NCBI GenBank assembly: GCA_016906335.1
Contig: JADEYG010000007.1
Span: forward strand, 1,442,001-1,506,000
Source: Novakomyces olei
Lineage: Eukaryota; Ascomycota; Novakomycetes; Novakomycetales; Novakomycetaceae
Length of the DNA: 64,000 nt
Direction: 5' to 3'
The translations under genes and the position numbers were made by a program. Shown in pieces: positions 10,301 to 20,635 of this stretch. The first letter of the stretch is position 1. Each line of letters begins with the position of its first letter. The notes under the pieces are model-generated. The model saw only the letters and a program-made list of their open reading frames with translations. It was not told the origin of the DNA and did not search any database.

Positions 10301-12859
10301 TCCGTGAATGAGGTCAGCACTACTGTCCACCGAATCTGCCGGTGCTTCTTGAAACCTTTCAGTGCCAATTCCACCCGCGGCCGCCTCAGTACCTGATCGA
10401 CGATGCATCCAGCCTTGCTCAGATTCGGGAAATGGCCTTTCACCATTCTGTAGCGTTTCCCCATTCTGTAGTGCTCCTGTGCCCTGTTGAGGTGAGTCTA
10501 GAAGCATTCCTCCTTCTCCTTCTCCTTCTCCTTCTCCTTCTTCTTCTTTTTCCGGCTGCTCGTCCTGTTGGTCTCCAAATTTCTCTTGCCTTTCCTTTGC
10601 CTCTTGCTCATTCTCTTTCCCTCTCCCTTGCTCCCCACGAACAAGCCGCGGTAAGGGCCGACGGGAGGGAGCGTCTACTGCTCGAGGCGAGGCTCCAATG
10701 GCTGGGGATGAGTGTAAAAGTGCACTGCCAGCCAATACTGAATCCGGTTCGTCTACAGCAGGGGCTCGAGCAGTAGGAGGCGGAGGCGATTTGCCTGTGC
10801 GCAGAGGCAGAGTGCTTATAGGCGACCGAAGCAAGTTTGCATTTTTCGGCAGCTTATCAGCAAATGTGCCTCCTCGTCCAGAGCCGCCCAAAGGCACACG
10901 GGCCTTGGAGCCCTCATCTGTGGCCAAAGGGACCTCTTTTACGGGCGATCCAAGTAGTGACTGCAAAGAGTTTGACTGCAAAGAATGTGTCTCTGGCTGT
11001 GACTCTGGCTCTCGACTACTCTGAGCCGGCAGACTCTGAGCCGGCAGACTCTGAGCCGGCAGAGGCCGTACTGCTTGAGGGCTATTATTAACGCTATTCA
11101 TGTTCCCCTTTTGCACAGAATGATTCCGGGTTCGATTCAGCAACTGCGCAGTATCAATGTAGCACGAGCACACTGTATCCCTGTCAGAGCCAATAGACCC
11201 TTCTCCACCCAAGACGACAATCCTTTTCCCCACAGAAGCGAGTCTATGACCGGAGCGAGCACTCGGCGGCCGACCTGCAGCTGCCGACAAATCCCACCAG
11301 ACTGCCCTGTCCAAGTCAAGGGCAAACAGCGCTCCTAGATCCTCGCCATCCTGCCCTCGGCCTCCAAATATATACATGGCATCTCCCACAGAGCAGGCAG
11401 CATGGCCCTCACGAGCGGGAGGCTGAGCTCCGGTGCAAGCTACCCTTGTCCACGTATACGTAGCCAGATCAAACGACCATACATCGTTGAACCAAGCCTG
11501 GCCGTCAGTGCCGCCATGGACAATAAGCTTGCTGCCGGCAGTTATGGCTGAATGGTTAGTCCTGGGCGCTGGCCGTCTTGCTCCAGCATCGATCCACTCC
11601 CAATGGGAGTTTGGTCGATTAAGGCCATTCAGATCGAGCAAAGCGAGGTCGTTGAAGAACAACTCTTCACACTGGCCACCAAAGACGACTACACTTGTGC
11701 CCAGCAGGCAGAGACTGTGGCCGTAGCGTCCAGAGGGCATTTGCCCACTGACACGTGCACGCTGCCATACAAACGAGTTTACATTCAGCAGGTAGAGGCA
11801 GTTGTCGTTTGCCTCCTGCGCAGAAGATTTCGTATCTCCCCCATATACAATAAAGGCATTGCCTACGAGCAGAGCGGAATGGCCTACACGTGGAGAGGGG
11901 ACTGCCCCAGACGTTTCTATAAGCGCTGCTCGCGCTTTCAATCCATCAACCAGCCAGAGCTCGTTAGTAGCATCCTCACCAACGAGGCCTCCAAACACGT
12001 AAAGCTCTCCGTCACGTCCAGCCGTGGCATTTCCCGCATGGCCGTACCGTGGGAAGGGGTTGGCCGTGTGGGAAAATTCGGTCCTTGTCCATACCTGAGG
12101 CCCATCAGGTTTGCCGAAAGGAGTAGAGTGGATTCTCTGTGAGCGAGGGGCAACAGCAGAAGAGGGGGGAGGAACAGACGGAGGAACAGACGGAGGAGCA
12201 GTTGTAGGAGGACCGGGAGATGACGCAAAAGGTCCCTGAAAGCTGTACTCCGCTGGACGAAAGCTTGCATGATCAGTGCTCCTATTTTCTGGCCTAAAAG
12301 AACCGCTCCCTCGCCGCTGGTCCAGCCGTGTCCCTATTTTACTGCCAATCTTATCGTCCAGCTGATCAGCACCGTGTTGCAGGTAAGGGTTCGTGGCAAA
12401 TACACGATCGATACCGTCCTGGTCCCGAACAATACGTGGAGGCGAGGGCGAATTGCCCGACGAAAAGGCTCGGCGAGGTAGATTCGATGCCTGTGGTAAA
12501 GGCCGGGGCAGAGACGAGCCCTGTGGAGCACCGCCAGGCGCCTGAGAAGGCGGCCGTCTAGCGGTGGAAGGCTGAGCTGCTGTTAAATCTGACACTGAGC
12601 GTTTAGGAACGTTTAGCAAAGAAGACAAAGAAGCGTTAGGAGTAGAAGTTTTAGCAGAAGCGTTAGCAGAAGAAGCTTTAGTAGAAGCGTTGGGAGTAGA
12701 GGCAATATTGTTTGTGGCGGCAGTAGGGCTCACGCGACCTGGAGACGGTGTACTGTTGCCGCTCGATTGAGCATTCGGGTTTCCACGAGTCTTTTGCTTA
12801 CTCGAACTCGATCCACCAGACGCCTGGCGTTCCTTTTTCGATTTGAAAAGGAACGCCAT
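7328..12859 (-). CDS. tea1: Tea1-like kelch-repeat / coiled-coil cell-end protein
   Basis: A single exon of 1843 aa. Residues about 1-265 are Ser/Pro/Ala-rich and disordered. Residues about 270-570 hold six kelch units with repeated GG doublets, such as ELYVFGGLVGED, LIVHGGTDGQ and AMYIFGGRGQDG, forming a beta-propeller. A long low-complexity linker follows with acidic, Gln/Gly and Asp/Ser-Asn repeats (about 780-1150). From about 1160 to the end there are heptad-rich coiled coils. Kelch plus long coiled coil is the layout of Tea1/Tea3/KelA, microtubule-delivered markers that fix the site of polarised growth and recruit formin regulators. No C-terminal CAAX-like signal is visible. Length and architecture fit the family well; which paralogue (Tea1 or Tea3) cannot be told by eye. 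Confidence 0.85.
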   Translation of the reverse strand: MAFLFKSKKERQASGGSSSSKQKTRGNPNAQSSGNSTPSPGRVSPTAATNNIASTPNASTKASSANASAKTSTPNASLSSLLNVPKRSVSDLTAAQPSTARRPPSQAPGGAPQGSSLPRPLPQASNLPRRAFSSGNSPSPPRIVRDQDGIDRVFATNPYLQHGADQLDDKIGSKIGTRLDQRRGSGSFRPENRSTDHASFRPAEYSFQGPFASSPGPPTTAPPSVPPSVPPPSSAVAPRSQRIHSTPFGKPDGPQVWTRTEFSHTANPFPRYGHAGNATAGRDGELYVFGGLVGEDATNELWLVDGLKARAALIETSGAVPSPRVGHSALLVGNAFIVYGGDTKSSAQEANDNCLYLLNVNSFVWQRARVSGQMPSGRYGHSLCLLGTSVVVFGGQCEELFFNDLALLDLNGLNRPNSHWEWIDAGARRPAPRTNHSAITAGSKLIVHGGTDGQAWFNDVWSFDLATYTWTRVACTGAQPPAREGHAACSVGDAMYIFGGRGQDGEDLGALFALDLDRAVWWDLSAAAGRPPSARSGHRLASVGKRIVVLGGEGSIGSDRDTVCSCYIDTAQLLNRTRNHSVQKGNMNSVNNSPQAVRPLPAQSLPAQSLPAQSSREPESQPETHSLQSNSLQSLLGSPVKEVPLATDEGSKARVPLGGSGRGGTFADKLPKNANLLRSPISTLPLRTGKSPPPPTARAPAVDEPDSVLAGSALLHSSPAIGASPRAVDAPSRRPLPRLVRGEQGRGKENEQEAKERQEKFGDQQDEQPEKEEEGEGEGEGEGGMLLDSPQQGTGALQNGETLQNGERPFPESEQGWMHRRSGTEAAAGGIGTERFQEAPADSVDSSADLIHGGVGEQQPDELAQTGTQVLGEGIQGQQQGKGQQQGKGQQGQEREQEGLQKGTQKGQGEQEEEDREEPQFIEESGDASESDPDQKQTGKGHSLWRRSFNPPMQYTASERRPSEALIRNVSRGRADQLAAQSGRPKVHDARELAMRFRHKEAAKAKPNSASRSSIDDSESSSYNMDSHNWDSYNKDSFNRDSYNKDSYNQDAFNEDTISEGSDSQGSISQDSISKGSISKGSDGKDSISQDSDSQDSDSGGLASVAAKKQSRQSLLQKQNQWLMEELALARRNGYVVQQKSLDAGTLAMFERDLHRRLKAPNDEYKRALTGLRKQLDVLRTHMELRIRKMTMEMRVARKERESAVNDALLQRAKVDAMLASDPDALQSSLSHEVVGLEAKLAESCGHRQELERRVLHLTHLLQQRGIGHGEGSVEPEAALVEPEKSLVEAVEEPKAALEGSVKALEPVKALEPVKASEKDGVQALEPVGEKARENEVQEKDDGSLLSEAAFRQVGDLRLQVDGAQLKAHEELKRRLAAEELFRAEELKAEESQRQLSQLKGHLAKYAKVIGVLGVAMGAATAKAEALESLCSSARAESAALAGRVAELGRQLAEEQSARSALDALMPALRQSEASALSALAEAAGSMSFRQLAAQEGQEGLQGLQGLEGLQGLEEGQKGQKDPYSFEQDTDPQSRSVSVSVGRLDHRSALAKVKELQQQLAEVADDHRAVAKDHSSTRSYFADMTESFANMTRENTQHKEELAAMRRKIKEYEMVVGDLREQVSTLQFDRSYCIPLPAAAREQLARQEKAGDGSAAEPSKIDVETYAQVVERSKDLEQQLQSSTDLFRDRLNQLESDYSAARKYVHTSEKSLHYMKEEVHRLKQANYRLQRQIDTSDAHTKARQSGEAELASAREAARVLQVRNEQLEDQVVEAEKRIAFLLDEMDKSMDSYRKSVLGSDLQHNQTRSPVGDRNSMALEYFAHELEQLRVHMTMTPTPLRSDV
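9556..9800 (-). repeat. In-frame coding minisatellite in the Tea1-like gene
   Basis: Tandem 15-18 bp units encode alternating blocks such as SYNKDSFNRDSYNKDSYN and SISKGSISKGSDGKDSIS. The unit length is a multiple of three, so copy changes would keep the frame and only alter linker length. Confidence 0.85.
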
Positions 12860-14427
12860 TATTGCCTGCCTCGTGTGCTACGCGAAAACGATACGCGTAA
12901 AGGGCGTGTCGCTCGATACTCGGCCGTGTTTGGCCGAATTTCTGGCAGGATAATTATAGAGCCAAACAGAGCGCCAAAACTGCTGGAAGAAGCATTCAAG
13001 GGGACACGTGTAAAAAGCGCGTTCGAGATCCGTCTTGCAAGCCTGAACCGCTAAACAAGTAAAATCCACAGCCACAAGTCTTGGCCCAGCGCTGCGTTCC
13101 GTACCGTATATATAGAGATCTAGACGCGTACCATACGAATTCACGTTGCCGTGCCTTGTGTCTGGCGAGCAATTGGTACAGTGATTCTGCGGGATACACG
13201 CAGCGTGTCCGTCCTCGCAAGAAGCAAAAGGCCGTACGTGACTGTGGTCAGACTAATGTACAATTGACCCGCGATTCTTTTGCAAAGCCAACACGGCACC
13301 CACGTCGTGTGTCCTGCCCTGGCAAGTATTATTATTTACAAGTACACACAGTATGACTTGACTAGTAAGTGTTCGGTATGACTTGACTTGTGCGCTGTAA
13401 ACTAGCGGAATTTTTATACGGGGATAATGCTCTTTACTAACCCAAATGTACTATAATTGCCTTTGTAAAAGTCTGGGAATTCGTTCGTTGCGACTAAGCG
13501 TACAGCCACAAATTGCCAAAAATTGCCACACCGTAGTCCAATGAAATCGAGACTTCACCCGCAAAGACCGATCTGAATTGGGCTTTTAATAAACGAGCAG
13601 TAGACACATGGATAGAGATACGGACTCGTGTTTTTTGGCCAACGTTTTTTGCCAGCGTTTTTTGGCCAACGTTTCACCAGCACAAGTATAAGGACCCACA
13701 CGTTTAAACTATTTGCTGGAATATGAACCTATTATCCCTCTGTTTACTTTCTTCCAAATTCAGATACATCTATCGTGCGTGTCTGTTCTTGACTTTATAC
13801 TAGATCTTTGTTTGATGATACATTATTGTTTAATATAGCTCACGTGGATTCCTTGGTGATATGATAATCAATACATGGAGGAATAGTATGTGGGATAATT
13901 CACATATATAATAATAAGGCTGAGATATAGGTGGGGCCAGGGTTAGGGTTAGTCCACTAAGTCTGAAATAGGGTCAGGCAAAAACGCGTTTCAGGCGGCG
14001 GGACTTACTATTGTATTGCCGTTAGCCATTGCTTCAGCTAAAGTGACATTATGGTAAATTTTTGATTCTTGTATATTCAACTCTTTCTCAGTATAATACT
14101 GATTTTCACTGGAATGAACTTGATAATAAATGAAATATATGAATATGTTCTTCGGCTAACCAAAACTTAAAGGTATTGTGCAAAAATGTACAGTGCCTTT
14201 CCGTTTTCCTTAAACATTTATGCGGAAAAGGCAGACACCAATTGTTAAAATCATTTGCCTCGAAGTCAATACATTTGAATAATTAAATCAAATAACACTT
14301 TAAAAAAAACGTGTCACGTGACCATGTAGCAATTTTGTTTAATTTACACAGTCAAAACGCGAATTAATATAGACAAACTATATAATATCGTTGTTTGACT
14401 GATAAAGCGAAAGCGCATTTTTGCACT
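12860..14427. other. 1.6-kb stretch without a recognisable gene
   Basis: It holds the upstream region of the Tea1-like gene. A tandem TTTTTTGGCCAACG-like repeat lies at about 13630-13675, and a short GGGTTAGGGTTAG motif near 13938-13950. Open stretches around 12880-13356 on both strands mirror each other and show no family feature. I see no RNA gene. Confidence 0.5.
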
Positions 14428-15982
14428 ATGAGCAGCACGAACCCGGAGCTTTTAATAGAGAAAAAAGAGCTGCTTGGCTCTGGCAGCTTCGGTGCCGTCC
14501 ACAGGGGGTGAGGCGGTAATTGCATATTAAACTTGCCCTATAGCTAACGTGTTTAGCATTGACCTTAGGACGAACACAGCTGTAGCCATAAAGATAATTA
14601 ATTTTGAGGCAGCAGACGATGAAACGTAGGAGTTTGCATTGGAAGTGCAAATTCTTGCTCAGCTGTCTGCCGGAAACTTTACAAGTTTTAAGATGGCTTT
14701 AACCCAATTCTAACATTAGATACTATGGCAGTTTTATAAAAGGCACGGAAGTATGGGTTTGTATATTGTATTGGATAAAGACTAACTAAAGATCGTCATG
14801 GAGTTTTGTCGCGGGGGATCCTGCCTCGATATTGTATGTGCCTTGTGAGCTTCGTGGCTGTCCGATAGCTAAAGGTCTTTACTGTCATTGCAGAAGAGCA
14901 CATTGCTGATACAATGCGGGACGTGCTCTTGGGCCTACAGTATCTGCACTGTGAGGGAAACTGCACCGCAACATAAAAGGCGGGCTTTTTTCCAGACCGC
15001 GGTACTAATAACAGCGGTAAATATATTATTAATAGAGCAAGGAACAGCTAAATTGGCTGATTTTGGTGTTTCTGGCCAATTGTCTGCGACTTTTGACATG
15101 AAAAACACGTTTGCTTGGTACTCCGTTCTGGACGGCTCTCGAGGTTATTCTCCAATCGGGCCACAGTGAGAAAGCCGATATCTGGTCTCTCGGGATCACA
15201 GCAATTGAGCTGGCGCTAGGTGCTCCTCCGCTCGCAGACAAGCATCCTATGAAGGCACTGTTTTTAATTCCCAAGCAGCCGCCTCCTCGGCTGCCCCAGA
15301 ACTTCTCGTCCAGCTTTCAGAATTTTGTCGCTCAGTGCCTGGCTCGCAACCCAAGGTACCGTCCATCTGCTGCACAGCTTTTAAAGCGCAAATTTGTCTC
15401 ACGAGTGAGAAAATCTGCAAATTTGGCTGAACTAGTACAATCTTTTTTGGCCTGGCATAGTCGCTATGGCTTTGTAGGTCACAAATAGCGAAAAAGGAGC
15501 CAAAAGCGGGTGAAAGATGGCAGTTTTGATCCCCATACAGCAGATGATTTATGGGATTTTGGTACAGTGAGTAATGGAAACACTGCACGAAGTCCCGTAA
15601 TGCCTACACCTGCCCTTGAACTTGATGATGAGTTGGACACCTACAAATCTCCGAGAATACCACAATAAAGCCTGCATACACCGAGCAGCCAAAAGCTATA
15701 GACGCTTAAAATAGTGCAACGACGGTTACTGGCTTGAATAAGGGAAAAGATACCAAAGAAAGTAAACTTAAAGTTGCTGAACGGACAAGTGACGACTGGC
15801 TATCGCTCTCAGAACCAACTTTTCATTTAGATAAGCGCGACCGTCTGCTCGAGACACTAAAGCGCTTGCGGCAAAGTGAGGATACAAAGGTTTTGCACGC
15901 TGTTCAATTGCTTGCTGATGCCATAAATGCAAGTGACAGAGAGTGCCCTAATATTTTAACGCGTTTGCTCCGCGATGTGTAG
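14428..15982 (+). pseudogene. Decayed Ste20-family (GCK/Nak1-Sid1-like) protein kinase
   Basis: Pieces of one kinase follow in order. They are MSSTNPELL ... LLGSGSFGAVHRG (P-loop), NTAVAIKII (lysine), ALEVQILAQLSAG, YYGSFIKGTEVW, IVMEFCRGGSCLDI, ADTMRDVLLGLQYLH, LHRNIKG, LADFGVSGQLSATFD, GTPFWTALEVI, ADIWSLGITAIELA and NPRYRPSAAQLL. A conserved tail (WDFGTV; about 15734-15982) completes it. Old introns with CTAAC branch sites are still visible. Damage is extensive: a TAG before EFALEV, a frameshift before LHRNIKG, a donor without GT after it, a frameshift before GTPFW, a TAG at about 15486 and more stops before the tail. The catalytic HRD is HRN and APE is ALE. This is a dead copy; no intact copy lies in the window. 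The GCK group includes polarity and septation kinases. Confidence 0.85.
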
Positions 15983-16442
15983 AGAGGTTCAACATCCAGG
16001 TTAGATTGTGGCGTTTTTATAAAGTTTTATGTTCCATGCGCAAGTGATTATTTGTGGCTTATTCAAGAGTGGATTTAGTAGAACGTGGAGATCTTGACGA
16101 GATCAATATGGCCGTTTGCACGCCGTGTGGAAAAGAAGGTTAAAAGAGAGCCGTAGCTTACTATTCAGATAGTCGTGGTACTTCTTTCTAAATACAATAT
16201 GTGAAAAATGACTAAAATTAATCAAACTTGTATTTCGATAACCCTATTAACGCTCTTAACGGCAAAATGCGATAAATACATACGATAGACCTTTGAAATA
16301 AAATGCTTGTGCTCTTATGATATGCAGGGCATTACAACTCTGCCCGCCAAGTAGTCTTCATCCTCCCATCATTCACTGTCGCTTGCGCTTTCTTGTTCGC
16401 TCGGAGCGAGGGCTCCGAGGGGAAAAACGTGGCTTTGTTCCC
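15983..16442. other. Intergenic, no gene seen
   Basis: AT-rich spacer between the kinase pseudogene and the minus-strand NTPase/nuclease-like fragment; no motif recognised. Confidence 0.5.
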
Positions 16443-17348
16443 TTATCTTTTTCTGGTCATTGTCATGTCCGGTCGAAGGGTTATGTGCTCCTCGCCAGCC
16501 AGCATCCTATCTGTCTGAGCTAACAGGGAACTAAACCAATCCAAAATAGTAGGGACGTTCATTTGAGCAAGACACGGAAAAGTCTCTTGCGAAAAACCTC
16601 CAATCCTCAAAATGCCTTCCTTGTTCGAATCACGACAATCATACTCCTCCCATTCGGGACGCGGGTGTCGGGAACTTGCATCCAGCCCCAAGTCAAAGTA
16701 CAGAGTAAAAAGAGCTCGCGGCCCCCTATCCTCGCCCTCTGCAATATCGAAGATCCGAGGTCCGACTGCGCGTTTTCGCTCAGCAGGGCCTCTTCTTACT
16801 TTGACTCTCCATGCAATAAATGCCATCGACTTGCACGCTAGCCCTTCTTCTTCATCGCTATCGTTATCGCTATCGTCATCTCCGACTTCCATCTTCATCC
16901 ATCCAGATTTCCCAATAAAAACAGGAATAATACCATCGATTCCAGTCTGTGAATTGCCCGTCTGTACTCCTGCACTTCGCTTCCAGCACGACCATAGAAA
17001 TGCCGACGACATTTCCACAATTTCGGATTCACAGAACGCAAAATGAGTCAAGTTGATGTGTCCGTCGTCTAGTGGAATCGAAGTCATGTCCTTTGAAAGT
17101 CGACCCATATTGTCCTGCCCTATTAAGCTATTAAGAAAGGTCCCGATCGTCACTGTAGTCAAGCTTGTACTTGATAGACTTTCTTTAGAAAGACAACAGT
17201 CAACCGCAATGAGCATTATTATTCGTGCTATGAAATCCCCAATTCCACCCTTGGAGCAATTCGGATCTGGATCCAACACATTACGCAACGCGTTAATTGC
17301 AATGTCCCATCCAGATCCAATGCGTCCTGCATAGCGTTGAACCAGCAT
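16443..17348 (-). pseudogene. C-terminal part of a fungal NTPase/nuclease-like (RHS/crinkler-like) family protein, probably a relic
   Basis: An open frame of 301 aa with no N-terminal ATPase region. Its pattern (MLVQRYAGRIGSGWDIAIN, GDFIARIIMLIAVDCCLS, then about 180 aa with GIDGIIPVF and AWRVKVRR) resembles the region behind the P-loop of a multicopy fungal family linked with RHS/crinkler proteins. There a GID-x-IIPV segment followed by a QVK-type strand suggests a restriction-endonuclease-like fold. An acidic run (DDDSDNDSDEEE) interrupts this part. The call is from memory of the family pattern and uncertain. The piece looks incomplete, and a possible N-terminal piece lies next to it in the opposite orientation. 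Confidence 0.35.
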
Positions 17349-17443
17349 GTTGCGCGACGCAATTGCTATTGGCTGGAGCTAAGCGTGGAGAAATCACTTG
17401 AGCGCGAGCTACTCTGTGCGCTGGAGAAACCGTCCATGCTCAT

Positions 17444-17734
17444 ATGACTGTGCGAAAGCAGTACGGATTCGATGAGATCGAGAACTTCAAGCAGTCATGT
17501 GCAGGACAAGACGGTGGTGTAAGAGTAGACTCGAGCTGGCCGAGCCTGGATTTCACTGAGTCAGCTACCGCCGTTAATAAGTTCACTGTACAAAGTGCAT
17601 CAAAAAAAGTCGCGCAGACAAAGCCTGAATTTATAGATAGAATCACCGCCTCCAAATGCCTTGGAATTCGCAACCTTATCTATGAGGCAATATTCGATAA
17701 GGCCATACTCCTTATCATTAACTCAATCCAATAG
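17444..17734 (+). pseudogene. Possible N-terminal fragment of the same NTPase-like family
   Basis: An open frame of 96 aa whose end (FIDRITASKCLGIRNLIYEA, then KAILLI) resembles the segment just before the Walker A loop in fungal RHS/crinkler-like ATPases. The ATPase loop itself is not present. It points away from the minus-strand fragment at 16443-17348, as if a once continuous gene had been split by an inversion. The assignment is tentative. Confidence 0.2.
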
Positions 17735-18979
17735 TAGTTTATGCCCTTGAGGCCCTTTAAACTACTAATATAAAGGGATTTCTATGCATTTTGACGCTCA
17801 AAGGGAACGAAAGGACCTCTCCCTTTCGTCCCGCCGTCGATGTATAAAGGGGTCATTGTCTTGTAGTTTAGTATAGTTTCTGATATTAATCTCGGCTCTG
17901 CTATTCTTCTCAGACGCCGCTATCCTATAAGGCTTCGCCTGTATTGCGATAACGCGCTGCTTTTGTTCCATTTCGATAAGGACTGGATAATTATTAGGTA
18001 ACTTAAATCAAGTATTGTTGGGGTCCTAACAGGCCAAATTCTATATATTTGTAATGTGATTCTTATTAAGTAGAAATCCAGTCTGGGGTTCGTGATTCCT
18101 TTACACCATAATGGAAAATAATTATATATATTTATAGGTTTTGGGGAATAGAAAACAAAGAGGATGGTAGTAACTGATATATGTATGTTTGCGAATGATG
18201 AACAAAATGTTCTTAATACAAATCGGATCAACTATATAATTAAACAGCATACGTCGAAAAACTGGAGTTACATCGATCAAATGCTAGATATTTTATTTGT
18301 AGTTCACCTGACCTCTGCAAATTAGCCTGGTTATTCACTCGACATATAAATTTACAAATCTGTGTTAAGTGTTATTGCAAGTACCCAAAGGAAATGCTGC
18401 CTTGCTTCCTATATAGGCAATAATTGCCTCTTACCTTGTACAAGGACAACGCTTTGCTCCTTGTGATAAGGCCTTGTCCATTGTTCTCAAGAGAATACCT
18501 TGTTATCCCGTTATCCCGTTCACTTTGTTCTTTGTTGTTCTCATAGTACAAATGGATGACTCTGACCCCCTTGAGGGCAGAGTAGTTAATTCTTGAACTG
18601 ATTTTATTACTATCGTACCCTTGCCTCGCTCAGCGCGCGATCACGAAGATCAACGCTAACAGTTTTAGTGTTGTAGACGGCGTTATTGTATAATGGTGTT
18701 ATAGTGTTATAGTGTTATAGTGTTATAGTGTTATAGTGTTATAGTGTTATAGTGTTATAGTGTTATAGTGTTATAGTGTTATAGTGTTATAGTGTTATAG
18801 TGTTATAGTGTTATAGTGTTATAGTGTTATAGTGTTATAGTGTTATATAGGTAATTATAAGGAGTGTGTACCTACTGCCTTTACCCCGCGTCACACATCG
18901 AGGCGCGCCCTATTGCACATCGCCTTCAGTCCTCGGCTGTGGCAGTTCCAATTGGATACAGAACCGACTCTGGTAAATA
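17735..18979. other. 1.2-kb gene-free region with satellite
   Basis: AT-rich sequence with no open frame of interest. It contains the 8-bp array at about 18695-18847 and ends in the NIPSNAP promoter. Confidence 0.6.
18695..18847. repeat. 8-bp tandem array, unit AGTGTTAT
   Basis: About 19 perfect copies, ending roughly 130 bp upstream of the NIPSNAP start codon. Confidence 0.97.
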
Positions 18980-20087
18980 ATGGCAGTGAGAATATCGTGG
19001 CGCACGGCTATTCGAGCCACGGCGGCAGCATATCCGTCACAGCACGCTACTCGTGGTCGAGGCTTCTCCGTCTTTGCAAGGCAGAGCAATCGTAAAGACG
19101 ATGCCGCAAGGATAATAGATGCACTTAAAGTCAAGGCTCGTGAAGCCACGGGCTCGGGTTCGGGTTCGGGTACAAAGGAAGCCGGCGACAGTACTACTCA
19201 GCACGCGGCGAGCCTGTTGCACTCTTTGCTCTACGGCTCAGAGTCGGGTCAGCGCGAAGCCATTGAGAGCGAGCAAAGTTACTCGCGGATGCTGCGCCGC
19301 GGCAAGTACGTGCATGAAATCGTAAAGCACAGAGTCAAGCCTGAATTCACTGAGGAATATGTGGCTGAAATGTACGTTTAGCGGTTCGAGAACTGCTTTG
19401 TTGCCACTAGCGTTGTTTATTTTGATTTTATTTATAAAAACAGGCTAACGGAATAGTGCAAAAGCGTACCCGGCCATTGCAAACAACCAAAACAACGAGG
19501 TTCATTTGGTGGGCTCGTTCCGCACTATTATTGGGGACCTGGATAACTTTGGTAAGTACGCGTGTGGATTGGTTGCGGATAATACTAACACAGTTGTGCC
19601 AGTCCACATTTGGGAGTATAAGGGTTACGATGGCTACGTCCGTACTTCCGCTAATGTGGCCAACGACAAAGAGGCTCAAGCGAGCCAGCAAAGACTGCGG
19701 CGTTATTTGAACGGCCACACTAATTCTTTTAACCAGGAATTCTCGTTCTGGACTACGAGCGCTCCGCACGATTATGGCGGAATTTTCGAGATGCGTACCT
19801 ACAATCTAAAACCAGGCAATCTGCTCGAGTGGGCTGAACATTGGAGACATGGCATTGAGCATCGGCGCAAAGTAATGCAGCCCGTGGGCGCTTGGTTTAC
19901 ACAGATTGGCCACCTGCACCAGGTTCATCATTTGTGGCAGTTTAAAGACTTGTATGATCGGAGCAAGGCACGCGATCGCAGCTGGACAATTGAAGGCTGG
20001 TCTGATACCGTGCATAAGACAGTGCCACTTGTGAGCAAAATGGAAACCAACATTTTGCTGCCGCTCGACTTTTCGCCTCTTCACTAA
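18980..20087 (+). CDS. NIPSNAP-family mitochondrial protein
   Basis: Exons 18980-19371, 19457-19551 and 19603-20087 give 323 aa. The N-terminus (MAVRISWRTAIRATAAAY) is basic and amphipathic, a likely mitochondrial presequence. YVHEIVKHRVKPEFTEEY begins the NIPSNAP fold; VHLVGSFRTIIGDLDNF joins VHIWEYKGYDGY across a 51-nt in-frame intron with a perfect TACTAAC. The second ferredoxin-like half is FEMRTYNLKPGNLLEWAEHW ... LHQVHHLWQFKDLYDR. Intron 1 uses the AG of GGAATAG eight bases after GCTAAC, because only that acceptor keeps the frame. NIPSNAP proteins are matrix proteins with roles proposed in mitophagy and metabolism; the fungal role is unknown. Confidence 0.9.
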
Positions 20088-20635
20088 GCCCCACTCAAGA
20101 CTTGCTTTTTACATTTTTACTTGTATTCTTTATAAACAAAACGTATACAAAAATAGCCTGGCGCAGAGATAATTGGCGCCTTTTTAATCAATGGAAATAG
20201 AAATGACCATTTTACAATTTTGGATTTTCTCTCCATCGCCATCGCTGTGTATATGATTTGGCCCACAAAGCATCACCAATGCTAATATTGCTATCAGCGA
20301 TAGATTTTGTTTGTACTTGCCTTCAATTCGTATAATTCTTCCATTGTATTTTCAAATATATTAGCTGGGCAAAATAATGAGGTGAACCGTGCGCGACTAA
20401 TCTGAAACGCCTTCTATGCATATTCAATTTTGTATATTTTGATTGCACAAACATGCCCTTGTGTGTATCTACTCATCCAGCTTAATCGTACTATCATATA
20501 CACCATCTATTTCATACTAATTGCGATGTGGTTGATGCATTTCACATTTTTAGCTTGCTTCTTTAGCAGCAAAAAGCACTATTATTCAACGAGTCTAATG
20601 CTCCTCCTTTTCCTCTACGACAACCTAGACAAGCA
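20088..20635. other. Intergenic, convergent 3' ends of NIPSNAP and ATP14
   Basis: AT-rich, with no gene, RNA or tandem repeat recognised. Confidence 0.6.

Noticed and set aside
13081-13356. Plus-strand 91-codon frame in the gap after the Tea1-like gene
   Set aside because: No family feature, no splice partner, and the opposite strand is equally open.
19551-19605. Read-through of the second NIPSNAP intron, which is in frame without stops
   Set aside because: Donor, TACTAAC and acceptor are perfect, and removal restores the family spacing between the GD loop and VHIW.
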